Notes: a model not told the origin generated them from the sequence alone. A DNA stretch of 64,000 bases from Psychromonas sp. 14N.309.X.WAT.B.A12 (GCF_030397575.1 NZ_JAPNXS010000005.1:186001-250000); one strand, 5' to 3'; positions 28,698 to 38,824 are shown, counted from the stretch's first letter. Made by a program: numbers and translations.

Positions 28698-28928
28698 GTA
28701 ACTTTTGCTAAAAAGTGATTGATTGTTTACAAAACAGACAAAAATAAATGATTTTAATAAAATAGGCCGTTATCAGACTCAATTTTAATATTCAAAGCGA
28801 AAGATCTTACTTTTATGCTGATCAGAATATTGTAATGAATAAGAGACGGATTTGTTTGATAACCAATCGCCTCTGGTGTATTTTCGATACCATTATATCT
28901 CTTCATTTGTTTATAAAAGGATCGAACA

Positions 28929-30053
28929 ATGACGCCCGCCATACCTGCAGTTAAACCAACTATCCCAAACTTCTCTTCAGGGCCGTGTGCAAAACGCCCA
29001 GGCTATGATTTAGCAAGCTTAAACCAGACAACATTAGGCCGATCTCATCGTTCTGAAATAGGGAAAAATGCCTTACAAAAAGTGATTAATGACACTGCAG
29101 ATATCTTGCAATTACCTGAAGGTTATCGGGTGGGTATTGTACCGGCTTCAGATACGGGTGCGATGGAAATGATCATGTGGTCAATGCTAGGCCCTCGTGC
29201 TGTAGATATTTGTTATTGGGAATCATTCGGTCAAGGTTGGTTTGCTGATATCACCAAGCAGTTAAAACTAGAAAATGTAAATGAAATTAAAGCGGGCTAC
29301 GGTCAACTACCTGACATGAGCTTAGTTAAACCAGAAAATGACTGTATCTTTACCTGGAACGGCACAACCTCTGGTGTAAAAGTAGAAAATGCAGACTTTA
29401 TTAGCGATAACCGTGAAGGTTTGACTATTTGTGATGCAACATCAGCTGTTTTTGCGATGCCTATGCCTTGGGAAAAGTTAGATGTTACTACTTTTAGTTG
29501 GCAGAAAGTGTTAGGTGGTGAAGGTGGCCATGGTGTGATTATCTTAAGCCCTCGCGCAGTAGCGCGTTTAGAAAGTTATACACCTTCATGGCCTTTACCA
29601 AAAATCTTCCGTTTAACGGCAGGTGGTAAGTTAATAGAAGGTATTTTCTCTGGTGCGACTATTAATACACCGTCAATGTTATGTGTGGCGGATTATCAAG
29701 ATGCATTAGATTGGGTTCGATCGATTGGTGGTGTTGAAGCTTGTATTAATAAGTCACAACAGAACTTAGCCGTATTAACTGAATTTGTTGGGAACAATGA
29801 ATGGATTAATTTTTTAGCAGAAAAAGAGAGTATTCGTTCAAATACTAGTGTTTGTTTATCTGTTGACTTATCTACTGAACAACTTAAGCAATTTATCACA
29901 CTATTATCGTCAGAAAATGTAGCCTTAGATATTGGTGCGTACAAAGATGCGCCTAGTGGTTTACGTATCTGGTGTGGTAGCACAGTAGAGCAAAGTGATT
30001 TAGAAGCCTTAATGCCATGGTTAACTTGGGCTTATAAAACAGTGACACAATAG
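28929..30053 (+). CDS. serC: Phosphoserine aminotransferase, Methanosarcina/alphaproteobacterial type
   Basis: This PLP-dependent class V aminotransferase converts 3-phosphohydroxypyruvate and glutamate to 3-phosphoserine in serine biosynthesis. The 374-residue protein is of the divergent SerC type found in Methanosarcina and alphaproteobacteria (N-terminus [14 protein letters not shown], then GRSHRS). The PLP lysine is Lys193 in [21 protein letters not shown] precedes the ATG. It is monocistronic. The classical gammaproteobacterial SerC looks different, so this may be an acquired or additional copy. Confidence 0.88.
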   Translation: MTPAIPAVKPTIPNFSSGPCAKRPGYDLASLNQTTLGRSHRSEIGKNALQKVINDTADILQLPEGYRVGIVPASDTGAMEMIMWSMLGPRAVDICYWESFGQGWFADITKQLKLENVNEIKAGYGQLPDMSLVKPENDCIFTWNGTTSGVKVENADFISDNREGLTICDATSAVFAMPMPWEKLDVTTFSWQKVLGGEGGHGVIILSPRAVARLESYTPSWPLPKIFRLTAGGKLIEGIFSGATINTPSMLCVADYQDALDWVRSIGGVEACINKSQQNLAVLTEFVGNNEWINFLAEKESIRSNTSVCLSVDLSTEQLKQFITLLSSENVALDIGAYKDAPSGLRIWCGSTVEQSDLEALMPWLTWAYKTVTQ

Positions 30054-30078
30054 ATTTTAATTAAATACAATTTTAAAG

Positions 30079-30107
30079 CAGCTATCAATCTGACTGGTTG
30101 GTAGCTG
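30079..30107 (+). terminator. Possible terminator after serC
   Basis: CAGCTATCAA (30079-30088) pairs with TTGGTAGCTG (30098-30107), a 10-bp stem with one G:T pair and a 9-nt loop. TTATTACTT follows, a weak T-rich tail. Confidence 0.5.
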
Positions 30108-30372
30108 TTATTACTTGCTTCCTTTATTCCCTCACTCTTATATTATCTACATTATTGATAATGAATATATTTTTGATAACACTCGTGGTTTCAATACATT
30201 AAAAATTTATCATCTCCGAGGCAGAACGATCCTATTCTTATCTTGATAGCGTAAGATAGTAAATGAATTGATGTGATAACTATATTTACCCACAACAATC
30301 AAAAAACTCCATGCAAACTCTATAGTTTGTACAAGCAATGCTGTAACTTAACGGCTAAGAAAAACAAATTAA

Positions 30373-30531
30373 TACCAATTATATTAAATAACAGATCTAA
30401 ATTTTGCGCAGGGAAATGGCTTAGTTTAAGGCGTAATGAGACTCAAATAGTTGCTCTATTTGAGAAAATTACAATCAAGAAATAAGTTATTTTAAAAGCA
30501 AAGTAGAACAGCTAATTAGTGTAATTGATGT
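30373..30531. repeat. MITE-like palindromic repeat element
   Basis: This is an approximately 160-bp element upstream of gor. The left end, CAATTATATTAAATAACAG from 30376, and the right end read inverted, CAATTACACTAATTAGCTG, match at about three of four positions over 24 bp, forming imperfect terminal inverted repeats. Inside is a perfect hairpin, CTCAAATAG (30442-30450) and CTATTTGAG (30456-30464). No transposase is encoded. A degenerate relative lies at 28309-28480. The remaining parts of the 517-bp serC-gor gap show nothing definable. Confidence 0.65.
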
Positions 30532-30570
30532 AATAACTGTTTAATTTTCCAGAATAAAAATGAGGTCTCC

Positions 30571-31935
30571 ATGAGCGACAAACAATTTGATTTTGATTAC
30601 ATCTGTATCGGTGGTGGGAGCGGCGGTATCGCTTCTGCAAATCGCGCTTCTATGTACGGTGCAAAAGTGGCGATTATTGAAGCTAAAGATTTAGGCGGTA
30701 CTTGTGTCAATGTAGGCTGTGTACCTAAAAAAGTGATGTGGCATGGCGCTCAAGTTGCGGAGGCGATTAACCTTTATTCTGAAGATTACGGCTTTGATTT
30801 AGACGTGAAAAGCTTTAATTGGGCAAAAATGGTTGAAAACCGCCAAGCTTATATCGGCCGCATTCATGAGTCTTACGATCGTGTGTTAGGTAACAATAAA
30901 GTTGAAGTGATCAAAGGTTTTGCAACGTTTGTAGATAAAAATACCGTTGAAGTAGATGGAAAGCACTACACAGCAAAACATATCACTATTGCAACAGGTG
31001 GCCGCCCTACTATTCCTAATGTACCAGGTGCAGAATTAGGGATCGATTCAAATGGCTTCTTTGATATTGTTGAACAGCCTAAGCGGGTCGCTATTGTTGG
31101 TGCTGGTTATATCGCCGTGGAAATCGCAGGTGTTTTGAGTGCATTGGGCACAGAAACACACTTATTTGTACGTAAAGAATCACCGTTGCGCAGCTTTGAT
31201 CCATTAATTGTTGAAACATTAGTAGAAGTGATGGCGGAAGAAGGCCCAACTCTTCACACTCATTCAACACCAAAAGAAGTGACCAAAGAAAGTGATGGCA
31301 GTATTACTTTGCACCTAGAAAATGGCCAAAGCCACAATGTTGATACTTTAATTTGGGCAATTGGCCGTCACCCAACGACTGACCAAATCAACTTAGCAGC
31401 AACTGGTGTAGAAACTAACGACGCAGGTTATATCAAGGTAGATGAATACCAAGAAACCAATATTCCGGGCATATACTGTGTTGGCGATATTATGGAAAAT
31501 GGCGTAGAGCTAACGCCTGTAGCCGTTAAAGCCGGCCGCCAGTTATCAGAACGCTTATTTAACAACAAACCTGAAGCTAAAATGGATTACGATTTGATCC
31601 CTACAGTGGTATTCAGCCACCCACCGATTGGCACGATTGGTTTAACTGAGCCAGAAGCGATTGCACAATATGGTGAGAAAAACGTTAAGGTTTATCAATC
31701 AGGTTTTACAGCTATGTATACCGCGATTACTCAGCATCGCCAACCATGTAAAATGAAGTTAATTTGCGCAGGTGATAATGAAGTTGTTGTAGGTCTACAC
31801 GGCATCGGCTTTGCTGTTGATGAAATGATTCAAGGCTTTAGTGTTGCAATGAAAATGGGCGCAACTAAAGCTGACTTTGATAATGTGGTAGCAATTCACC
31901 CAACGGGCTCTGAAGAGTTTGTTACTATGCGCTAG
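30571..31935 (+). CDS. gor: Glutathione reductase
   Basis: This NADPH-dependent flavoenzyme reduces glutathione disulfide in the cytosol. The 454-residue protein has the FAD motif [15 protein letters not shown], the redox-active disulfide Cys45/Cys50 in [13 protein letters not shown], the NADPH-binding [12 protein letters not shown], and the C-terminal interface motif HPTGSEEF with the catalytic His443 and Glu448. GAGG precedes the ATG. It is monocistronic and followed by a terminator. Confidence 0.96.
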   Translation: MSDKQFDFDYICIGGGSGGIASANRASMYGAKVAIIEAKDLGGTCVNVGCVPKKVMWHGAQVAEAINLYSEDYGFDLDVKSFNWAKMVENRQAYIGRIHESYDRVLGNNKVEVIKGFATFVDKNTVEVDGKHYTAKHITIATGGRPTIPNVPGAELGIDSNGFFDIVEQPKRVAIVGAGYIAVEIAGVLSALGTETHLFVRKESPLRSFDPLIVETLVEVMAEEGPTLHTHSTPKEVTKESDGSITLHLENGQSHNVDTLIWAIGRHPTTDQINLAATGVETNDAGYIKVDEYQETNIPGIYCVGDIMENGVELTPVAVKAGRQLSERLFNNKPEAKMDYDLIPTVVFSHPPIGTIGLTEPEAIAQYGEKNVKVYQSGFTAMYTAITQHRQPCKMKLICAGDNEVVVGLHGIGFAVDEMIQGFSVAMKMGATKADFDNVVAIHPTGSEEFVTMR

Positions 31936-31954
31936 GCGCTATTTCAGTCATTAT

Positions 31955-31990
31955 GAGCGTAGTCATCATACATTTGATATACGCTCTTTT
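31955..31990 (+). terminator. Terminator after gor
   Basis: GAGCGTA (31955-31961) and TACGCTC (31980-31986) form a 7-bp stem with a long inner loop that can pair further, followed directly by TTTT. Confidence 0.7.
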
Positions 31991-32736
31991 CATTTCTATT
32001 TATTTCTATTTATTTCACCTTTTTTGCAAAGTTATTCCTCTCTAAGTAAAGCCAATCACACTAACTTAACTCATCTATTTTTATAGTTAATAATTTATTT
32101 CTTCATTACAAGTTCTGTACAGAAAACAATATTTCAAATATTTAATTTATCCACTAGCTGTCAAAGTTGTTACTTTTAATCTATTTAACTTTATAAAAAT
32201 AATAAGCTAATTCACGTCGTTTATTCAAAATTGAAGCTAATCAAAACAATCTTTCTATCATTTCAAATAAGCCCTTATCTACTAGTCGTTTATATCCTTA
32301 AAAACTTTATCCACCTCACAATTACTCATACAAAACTATAAATATATCGATATTAAACCTTAATTTTAATAAAACGATTAAAATTAAGTGACCAAGCATA
32401 AAAAAGTCAAGTAAGCACATGAATTTAAACACATTTAAATTAAGCAAAGTGATTTAGATGATATCTATATTTTTTGTCAAAAGAAAATTACCGCTATTTA
32501 TTTTGCTTTTAAATCGTACTAAAAGTTAAAAAAACACACCATTAAACATACAAATAAACACAAAATCTGCTATTTAAAATGATGTACAGATCTACTTTAT
32601 GAACCTAAATACCCCTCTAATGAGAGCAAGATCATTTTATTTGCATGGAAAAATTGCCCCTTTTAGCAGATTCCAGAACAATAAAAAGGTAAACAAAATC
32701 AACTCCAATTATTTTTAGCTTTAAAGGGAAAAGAAA
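31991..32736. other. AT-rich non-coding region upstream of the LamG-like lipoprotein gene
   Basis: This is about 745 bp of extremely AT-rich sequence with no credible gene on either strand. It must carry the promoter of the lipoprotein gene at 32737. I see no clear FadR-type or CRP site in it; CATACAAATAAAC near 32550 contains only a half-site. Confidence 0.55.
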
Positions 32737-34137
32737 ATGAAAAACGGACAAAAAATGAAACTCACTAAAATTGCAGCCGTCACTTTAAGCGCAGCATTAA
32801 TTTTTGGTTGTGATGATCTTGAATTCAAAGAAAGCACTAGCTCTACAGGTGAAACTGATTCTGGTAGTGAAACAGATACAGGTTCAGAAACAACTGATAC
32901 AGGACAATATTCAATATTAACGAATGTTGAAGCTGGCTCAAGTGGTCAAATGCGCTACGACGTTGCTGCCGTTGAAGGCGCTGAACTAACTGAAGGGCAA
33001 GTTGACGTCAACGTGTTCTATTCGTCATCTGAAACAGAAACTGCTTATATATCATTATTCAATGCAGATACAAATACAGCCGGCCTAGTAGGTGAAGTAC
33101 AACTAGATGATGGCAACATTAAAATTAGATCTGGAGACTCTACTACTGTAGGAACTTTCACTACAGGTACATGGGTTAACGTTAACGTCACTTGGAGTGT
33201 AACAGCGGGTACCTATACAGTTACTGTTGATGGTACAGAAATTGGTACTTATGACTTCCATAATTCAACAGCAACGGGTGTTGATACTGTTGGCTTTAAA
33301 ATAGGTAATAATGCATTAACTGATTCTGAAGAGTTCTTGGTCGATGACTTCACTATTTACTCAGACGAAGCCGGTACAACAGAAGTCTTCTTTGATGATT
33401 ATGAAGATTATGTTGTTGATGAATTATTAGATGGCGCAGGTGACCCATACAACGATGAAACGCAACCAGCCATTGTTGGTGGAGAAGCATCAGATGATAC
33501 GGATGATAGCGATTCTACAGAAACTGACTCAACTCAAGTTGCAGCTATTGCAGATACTGATACAAGTGATACTGGGGAACTAAGATATAAACTCAGTGAT
33601 ACACTTGCAACAGGACAAGTAAATGTATCAATCTTATATGATGCAGAAGAAGATTTATCTGCGTACGTAACAGTATTCTCTGATGGTGGTACTTCAACTT
33701 CAAATCAAATTGCCGACCTAAAATTAGATGATGGAAATATTTCATTAAGAAATATTGAAGGAACATTAACAACATTCACGCCAGGTGAATGGGTAGATGT
33801 TCAAATCAATTGGGTAACGGATGGAACTGGAGAAGCTGATGTTACTTTTTCTATTGACGACACTCAAATAGGCGACACATATTCAATCACTTATGATACT
33901 GATGAAGAAGCGACTTTTGTTGGTACAGGTGCAGAAGTTGTCTCAGTAAGATATGTAGATAATAGTGGAACGACTGTGTATACACTATATGCAGATGACC
34001 TATCTATTACAGATGGAACAAGTGAAGTATTTTCTGATGATTTCGAAGGCTTTGATATAGACGAAGTACTTGATGGTACTGATGATGATTACAACAACAA
34101 CAGTTCTGAAGCTACTGTAGCTGCACAACCAGAGTAA
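32737..34137 (+). CDS. Lipoprotein with two tandem LamG-like (concanavalin-fold) modules, probable alginate-binding
   Basis: This 466-residue surface lipoprotein has lipobox LIFGC (Cys25) followed by Asp-Asp. Asp at +2 usually means inner-membrane retention in enterics, though that rule is not universal. An acidic Ser/Thr/Glu linker leads to two homologous modules, about residues 77-236 and 287-450. They share GQV(D/N)V-type starts, LDDGNI in the middle, W(V)(N/D)V, and an end of the form VF.DD(Y/F)E....DE.LDG. Such modules occur as accessory glycan-binding domains of alginate lyases. No lyase motif is visible. It directly precedes the tandem PL7 lyase but has its own terminator. Its base composition and acidity suit a secreted marine protein. 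Confidence 0.62.
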   Translation: MKNGQKMKLTKIAAVTLSAALIFGCDDLEFKESTSSTGETDSGSETDTGSETTDTGQYSILTNVEAGSSGQMRYDVAAVEGAELTEGQVDVNVFYSSSETETAYISLFNADTNTAGLVGEVQLDDGNIKIRSGDSTTVGTFTTGTWVNVNVTWSVTAGTYTVTVDGTEIGTYDFHNSTATGVDTVGFKIGNNALTDSEEFLVDDFTIYSDEAGTTEVFFDDYEDYVVDELLDGAGDPYNDETQPAIVGGEASDDTDDSDSTETDSTQVAAIADTDTSDTGELRYKLSDTLATGQVNVSILYDAEEDLSAYVTVFSDGGTSTSNQIADLKLDDGNISLRNIEGTLTTFTPGEWVDVQINWVTDGTGEADVTFSIDDTQIGDTYSITYDTDEEATFVGTGAEVVSVRYVDNSGTTVYTLYADDLSITDGTSEVFSDDFEGFDIDEVLDGTDDDYNNNSSEATVAAQPE

Positions 34138-34167
34138 TCAATAACAACATTTCACTTCTGTTATTAG

Positions 34168-34196
34168 GCCGAACATTTAATTGTTCGGCTTTTTTT
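34168..34196 (+). terminator. Rho-independent terminator
   Basis: GCCGAACA (34168-34175) and TGTTCGGC (34182-34189) form a perfect 8-bp stem with a 6-nt loop, then TTTTTTT. Confidence 0.93.
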
Positions 34197-34317
34197 ATAA
34201 AACAACTTCCCCATCAAAAATACCTCCTCAAACTTACCTCCGATAACAATCATTATTACATCAAGTTTCAGTGTCTAGTTATCAGTTTTGGAAGCTGCCT
34301 TTAGGAAGAAATTTCAT

Positions 34318-34328
34318 TTGTATTATAA
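34318..34328 (+). promoter_or_regulatory. FadR/GntR-type site upstream of the PL7 lyase
   Basis: TTGTATTATAA fits the FadR-family pattern TNGTNNNACNA with one mismatch and is 87 bp upstream of the lyase start. It shares the TTGTATTA core with the sites at 38825, 39360 and 44007. Confidence 0.45.
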
Positions 34329-34415
34329 TTAGATTTTATTGTTAAACCGAGTCAATACAAAGCGAATTAATAACAGAAAATCTCTATTAACTCTTATGAA
34401 AATGGACATCATACA

Positions 34416-36170
34416 GTGAAATATAAATTAATAAGTAGTGCCATATTATCAGTATTCCTTAGTGCATGTGGTGGTAGCGGCAGTAGTTCTAGTAGCAGTG
34501 AAGGTACGGATACAGATTCATCTAGCTCAGATAATTCAAGCTCAACAGGATCATACTCTGGCGTACCTTACGATTATGTACAATATATCCATGCACTTAA
34601 TAATGCGAAATTGCAGCAAAACAACCCACCAACAAGCAGTTCAACCTCTGAAGTGGTTGATGCAGGTGAATATAATGGTTTTGATAATGATTACTTTTAT
34701 TTAGACTCAACCACTGGCTGGTTAACCTTTGAAATGACAGGAGATAGCAAACGTTCTGAATTGCGCTTTGTTGAAAATTTTAGAACCAATACTTCTGAAA
34801 TATCCACATTAAGTGCAGAAATATTGCCTATTTCACCTGAAGAATCTGTTGCATCTAGTGGTGATGGGCAAGAGATGACATTAATGCAGGTGCATAATAA
34901 AGGTGAAAATGGTGAAACCGATGACACCGTATTATCTCACCCGCTACTACGTATTGTTTGGGATGGAGAAAGCCGTACAGATGATGATACTGGTGACTCC
35001 TACAGCAATGCTTATTGGGCGATCATTAAAACGAATGCTTATGAGTGTAAAGATGACAGCAACCCTAACTATAATGACAACTGTCCTGATTCTTATGACT
35101 TTTATTATTTAGCTGATTACGACCAAGATAATGCAACAAAATTTGACATTGAAGCAGGTGACAGCACTTTAATTATCAATGTTGATGGTGATGAAAAAGT
35201 TAATATAGATATTACCTACTGGGATGACCTATACAGTTACTTTAAAGCCGGTGTTTATAATCAATATGAAGATGGAACCAGCACGGTTCAATTTAAAAGC
35301 CTAACTTATAATGGAACAACACTACCAAGCGCTGATCTAGATTCCTCTTCAGCACCTTCAGATAACTTTGAACTCAATGATTGGAATTTGAGTATCCCAA
35401 CCGATGATGATAATAGCGGAACGGCAGATACCATTGATGAAGATGATTTAAGCGATGGCTATGAAGATTTTGAGTACTTTTATACTAATACCGACGATGG
35501 CGGCATGGTATTTTATGTTGAAGTAGACGGCTATAAAACGTCAACAAACACCTCTTACACACGTACCGAGTTACGCGAAATGTTACGCGAAGGTGATACG
35601 AGTATTTCAACAAAAGGGGTTAATGAAAATAACTGGGTATTCTCATCAGCGCCCACCAGCGAACAAGAAAAAGCAGGTGGCGTAGATGGTATTTTGGATG
35701 CGACGGTTGCGGTTAACCAGGTATCGACTACCGGTGAAAGCTATCAAATAGGTCGCGTTATTATTGGTCAAATACATGCTAATGATGATGAACCGGTTCG
35801 CCTTTATTACCGTAAGTTACCGGACAACGACAAAGGGTCTATTTACTTTGCTCACGAGCCACGTACTGGTGATGAAGTATGGGTTGATATGATTGGTAGT
35901 CGTGATAATAACGCCAGTAATCCAAGTGATGGCATTGCCTTAGATGAGCCTTTTTTCTATCAAATAAAAGTGGTCGGTAACACATTAACAGTTACCATCA
36001 TGCGCGATGGCAAAGATGATGTGATTGAAACTTGGGATATGACTGATAGCGGCTACGACGAAACAGGCCAATACATGTATTTCAAAGCGGGTGCCTATAA
36101 CCAAAATAATTCAGGAGAAGATGACGAAGCTGCACAAGCTACCTTTTACTACCTAAATAACCGTCATTAA
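34416..36170 (+). CDS. Lipoprotein alginate lyase with two PL7 domains
   Basis: This predicted extracellular, surface-anchored endo-alginate lyase has 584 residues, with lipobox LSACGG (Cys18) and a long Ser/Thr/Asp linker to about residue 47. Two PL7 jelly-roll catalytic domains follow. Domain 1 (about 50-300) has RSELR (113-117), QVH (158-160) and YFKAGVYNQ (275-283). Domain 2 (about 318-584) has RTELR (383-387), QIH (452-454) and YFKAGAYNQ (555-563). These are the three PL7 active-site motifs, supplying Arg, Gln, His and Tyr, and both sets look complete. QIH versus QVH often tracks polyguluronate versus polymannuronate preference, so the two domains may differ. The start is GTG with a poor Shine-Dalgarno; upstream ATGs are out of frame. 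Confidence 0.9.
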   Translation: MKYKLISSAILSVFLSACGGSGSSSSSSEGTDTDSSSSDNSSSTGSYSGVPYDYVQYIHALNNAKLQQNNPPTSSSTSEVVDAGEYNGFDNDYFYLDSTTGWLTFEMTGDSKRSELRFVENFRTNTSEISTLSAEILPISPEESVASSGDGQEMTLMQVHNKGENGETDDTVLSHPLLRIVWDGESRTDDDTGDSYSNAYWAIIKTNAYECKDDSNPNYNDNCPDSYDFYYLADYDQDNATKFDIEAGDSTLIINVDGDEKVNIDITYWDDLYSYFKAGVYNQYEDGTSTVQFKSLTYNGTTLPSADLDSSSAPSDNFELNDWNLSIPTDDDNSGTADTIDEDDLSDGYEDFEYFYTNTDDGGMVFYVEVDGYKTSTNTSYTRTELREMLREGDTSISTKGVNENNWVFSSAPTSEQEKAGGVDGILDATVAVNQVSTTGESYQIGRVIIGQIHANDDEPVRLYYRKLPDNDKGSIYFAHEPRTGDEVWVDMIGSRDNNASNPSDGIALDEPFFYQIKVVGNTLTVTIMRDGKDDVIETWDMTDSGYDETGQYMYFKAGAYNQNNSGEDDEAAQATFYYLNNRH

Positions 36171-36175
36171 TTAAT

Positions 36176-36226
36176 AATATCCCCTGATTAACAAGCTATA
36201 GTGTTATTTGTCAGGGGTTATTTTTT
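36176..36226 (+). terminator. Terminator after the PL7 lyase
   Basis: CCCCTGA (36181-36187) and TCAGGGG (36211-36217) form the core stem, extended by AATAT/TTATT with one mismatch, and TTTTTT follows at 36221-36226. Confidence 0.85.
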
Positions 36227-36907
36227 CCTGAGTACTAAGCATCTCCTCTATAACTCCCCTACCGCATTACAATTTCTACTTTATTGTATGACAACTGATC
36301 AATTAACTTTAAACAACAAAACCTAACTGGTCTGTTTAATGCTTTGAATATTGAGCACCACTCAAAAAGCATGCACAGCTAAAAGCATTATTAACAAGGA
36401 TAAATATAAGCGATTTACATCTCGAAAAATCAGGAATAAATAGATTAACGGATATCGCTCTTCATAAAAAGTAGCCAACAGAAGTGAGCAAAGCGACGAT
36501 GTTTAGGCGCGGCCTGACCTAAGGGACGAAGGATGAATTAAGCGCCCCTTAATCACATAAGAGGGTGAACTATGCCTCCCCTTTTTAAGAGCCTTTCAGT
36601 ATGCCAGTTATCGCACACGAGCATCCACTTAGTTGATCAATACTAAGCAAAACTAGCGTATATGAATAAACGAACAAACCAAAACAAGTAGGCTGAAGCA
36701 AGGGCAGCACTCGATCGCTGTCGTACGACCACCAGACACGCAGAGCTCAACCCGATCATAAAATGATACAGCTATACCATACGCCCTCTCTACTACATAA
36801 AAGAGTGACCACTGCACGCGGCTTTATTCACCTCATGCTCAGTCGATATCAAAAACAAAATAGTTAAAATAATTCGCCAAAGTCATAACAGAACATAAAT
36901 TTTACGC
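36227..36907. other. Long non-coding stretch of distinct composition
   Basis: About 680 bp between convergent genes has no credible coding sequence. From about 36470 to 36850 it is visibly richer in G and C than other gaps here, with segments such as TTTAGGCGCGGCCTGACC and AAGCGCCCCTTAA, a TACGACCACC run and CTCAACCCGATC. It may be the remnant of a lost gene or mobile element, or a structured RNA. I cannot identify it. The plus-strand end near 36285 holds TTGTATGACAA, a full match to the FadR-family operator pattern without a gene beside it. Confidence 0.4.
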
Positions 36908-36940
36908 AAAAAAAAGCGGTTAGATAATCTAACCGCTTTT
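36908..36940 (-). terminator. Terminator of the second SSS symporter
   Basis: AAAAGCGGTTAGA (36912-36924) and TCTAACCGCTTTT (36928-36940) form a perfect 13-bp stem with a 3-nt loop. On the minus strand it is followed by a run of eight T (36915-36908). Confidence 0.93.
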
Positions 36941-36970
36941 ACTATTTGCATTTAATAAACGCTAACCTGA

Positions 36971-38767
36971 TTAATCCATTTCTGGTAATCGGTCTTTATC
37001 TGAATCATCATCATCTTCATTTACTTGGCTAACTGCTTTAACAAGTAGTAAACCAACAGCGAACACGATACCACCACATAATACGAAGATTAAACTTTGC
37101 ATAAATGGGTTTGGTAAGAAGAACATTGCCATAATACCAACACCCGCTGTACCAATTAACATACCTAACATGCGACGTTGCTTGTTATCAAGGTGTGCTT
37201 GAGCAGCAGACTTATTATGAAGAGGCGTAGCTAAATTCGTGAAGAATGTATCAACGTCTTTCTCACGCTCTGCCGATAATGGTTTGTAGAAGAACATAGT
37301 TGCACAGAAGAAACCACCTGTAATAACAATGTGACCTAATAAACCTAGACCTACTTTCAAGTCTTTCCATTCACGACCAGTTAACGCAGTATCTAAGTTA
37401 AACCAGTTTTGGATATCAGTTGCTGAGATAACAAGACCTACATAATAAGACACACATGCACCAACAATTAATGTTGCCCATGCTGCCCAGTCTGGTGTTC
37501 TACGGATAAAGAATCCACAGAATGCTGGTACTGTCATAGGGAAGCTGATTAACGCACCTACATACATCATAGTATCAAATAAGCTCAACCCTTTTAGTGA
37601 GTTAATGAATAACGCTACTAGGATAATGATTAAACCAAACACTGTTGATGTGATTTTAGAACAAGTTACTAACTCTTTCTCTGTTGCTTTTGGACGTAAA
37701 ACGACTTGGTAGAAGTTTTTAACAAAAATACCAGAGTTACGGTTTAGACCTGAATCCATTGAAGACATGGTAGCCGCAAACATCGCAGAGATAAGTAAAC
37801 CAACCATACCAACAGGCATATATTCATCAACAAAGTAAAGGTAAGCATAATCTGCTGCTTTTTTACCTGCATCTGGATACATAGCTGTTAAATCAACACC
37901 TGTAGACGCTAAGAACCAACTTGGTAGGAACCAAATTAATGGCCCCATTGTCATCAGAACACAAGCTAATAGAGCAGCTTTACGTGCATTTTTAGAATCT
38001 TTTGCCGCAAGGTAGCGGTAAGAGTTAAGCATGTTATTAGTAATACTGAATTGCTTAACAAAGATAAAGAATGACCATAACGCAAAGATGCTAAAGTAGT
38101 TGATTTCAGTACCAACAAGGAAAGTTACTTCGCGTACTTCTTCGAAACCTTCAATGATGTTTGAAATGCCGCCACCTTGATTAAGCGCTACAATCGCACA
38201 AGTAATTGTTACCGCCATGATGATAACCATCTGCATAAAGTCAGATGCGATTACCGCCCATGAACCACCTGTTACAGACATGACGAGTACAACAATACCT
38301 GTGGCCCAAATGGTTGTTTCAATATCTACACCAAAAATACCAGAAGCGATAATAGCAAGACCATTTAACCAGATACCTGCGTTAATAACGCTGTTCGGCA
38401 TACCTGTCCAGGTAAATACTTGCTCATTTTTACTACCAAAACGTTGACGTACCGCTTGAATAACCGTTACTACGCGCAATTGGCGAAACTTGGGAGCGAA
38501 GTAAGCAAAGTTCATGAAGTAACCAAATGCGTTAGCCATGAAGATAATCGCAACAGTAAAACCATCGTTATAAGCTTTACCAGCAGCACCTGTAAATGTC
38601 CAAGCACTAAATTGGGTCATGAAGGCAGTTGAACCTACCATCCACCAGAGCATGTTACCGCCCCCACGAAAGTAATCACTTGTATTAGTGGTGAACGTTC
38701 TGAACATCCACCCAATTGCAATAAGGAATAAGAAATAAACCCCTACTACTAATATATTAAAATCCAT
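36971..38767 (-). CDS. Sodium:solute symporter (SSS family), ToaB-like alginate oligomer importer
   Basis: This 598-residue inner-membrane symporter is closely related to the one at 16703-18487. It shares NTSDYFRGGGNMLWWMVGST, GGSWAVIASDFMQM, KQFSITNNMLNSYRY and MFAATMSSMDSGLNRNSGI. About 14 hydrophobic segments and an acidic C-terminus (DDDDSDKDRLPEMD) are visible. The family imports alginate-derived oligomers or unsaturated uronates with sodium in Vibrio. It is monocistronic, preceded by AAAGGG, and divergent from the KdgM-like porin gene. FadR-type and CRP-type sites lie 58-95 bp upstream, so induction and catabolite control are likely. Confidence 0.9.
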   Translation of the reverse strand: MDFNILVVGVYFLFLIAIGWMFRTFTTNTSDYFRGGGNMLWWMVGSTAFMTQFSAWTFTGAAGKAYNDGFTVAIIFMANAFGYFMNFAYFAPKFRQLRVVTVIQAVRQRFGSKNEQVFTWTGMPNSVINAGIWLNGLAIIASGIFGVDIETTIWATGIVVLVMSVTGGSWAVIASDFMQMVIIMAVTITCAIVALNQGGGISNIIEGFEEVREVTFLVGTEINYFSIFALWSFFIFVKQFSITNNMLNSYRYLAAKDSKNARKAALLACVLMTMGPLIWFLPSWFLASTGVDLTAMYPDAGKKAADYAYLYFVDEYMPVGMVGLLISAMFAATMSSMDSGLNRNSGIFVKNFYQVVLRPKATEKELVTCSKITSTVFGLIIILVALFINSLKGLSLFDTMMYVGALISFPMTVPAFCGFFIRRTPDWAAWATLIVGACVSYYVGLVISATDIQNWFNLDTALTGREWKDLKVGLGLLGHIVITGGFFCATMFFYKPLSAEREKDVDTFFTNLATPLHNKSAAQAHLDNKQRRMLGMLIGTAGVGIMAMFFLPNPFMQSLIFVLCGGIVFAVGLLLVKAVSQVNEDDDDSDKDRLPEMD

Positions 38768-38824
38768 ATCGAGACCCTTTAGTTATTTATGATTGGCAAA
38801 ACCATATCTCAGAGAGAAGATTAA

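Noticed and set aside
30273-30485. Open frame of 70 codons upstream of gor
   Set aside because: Most of it is the translated MITE-like repeat; no ribosome binding site and no protein family pattern.
36401-36480. Remnant of a phosphohydrolase (SDLHL reading)
   Set aside because: A short fortuitous match in one frame that stops soon after; no further similarity.
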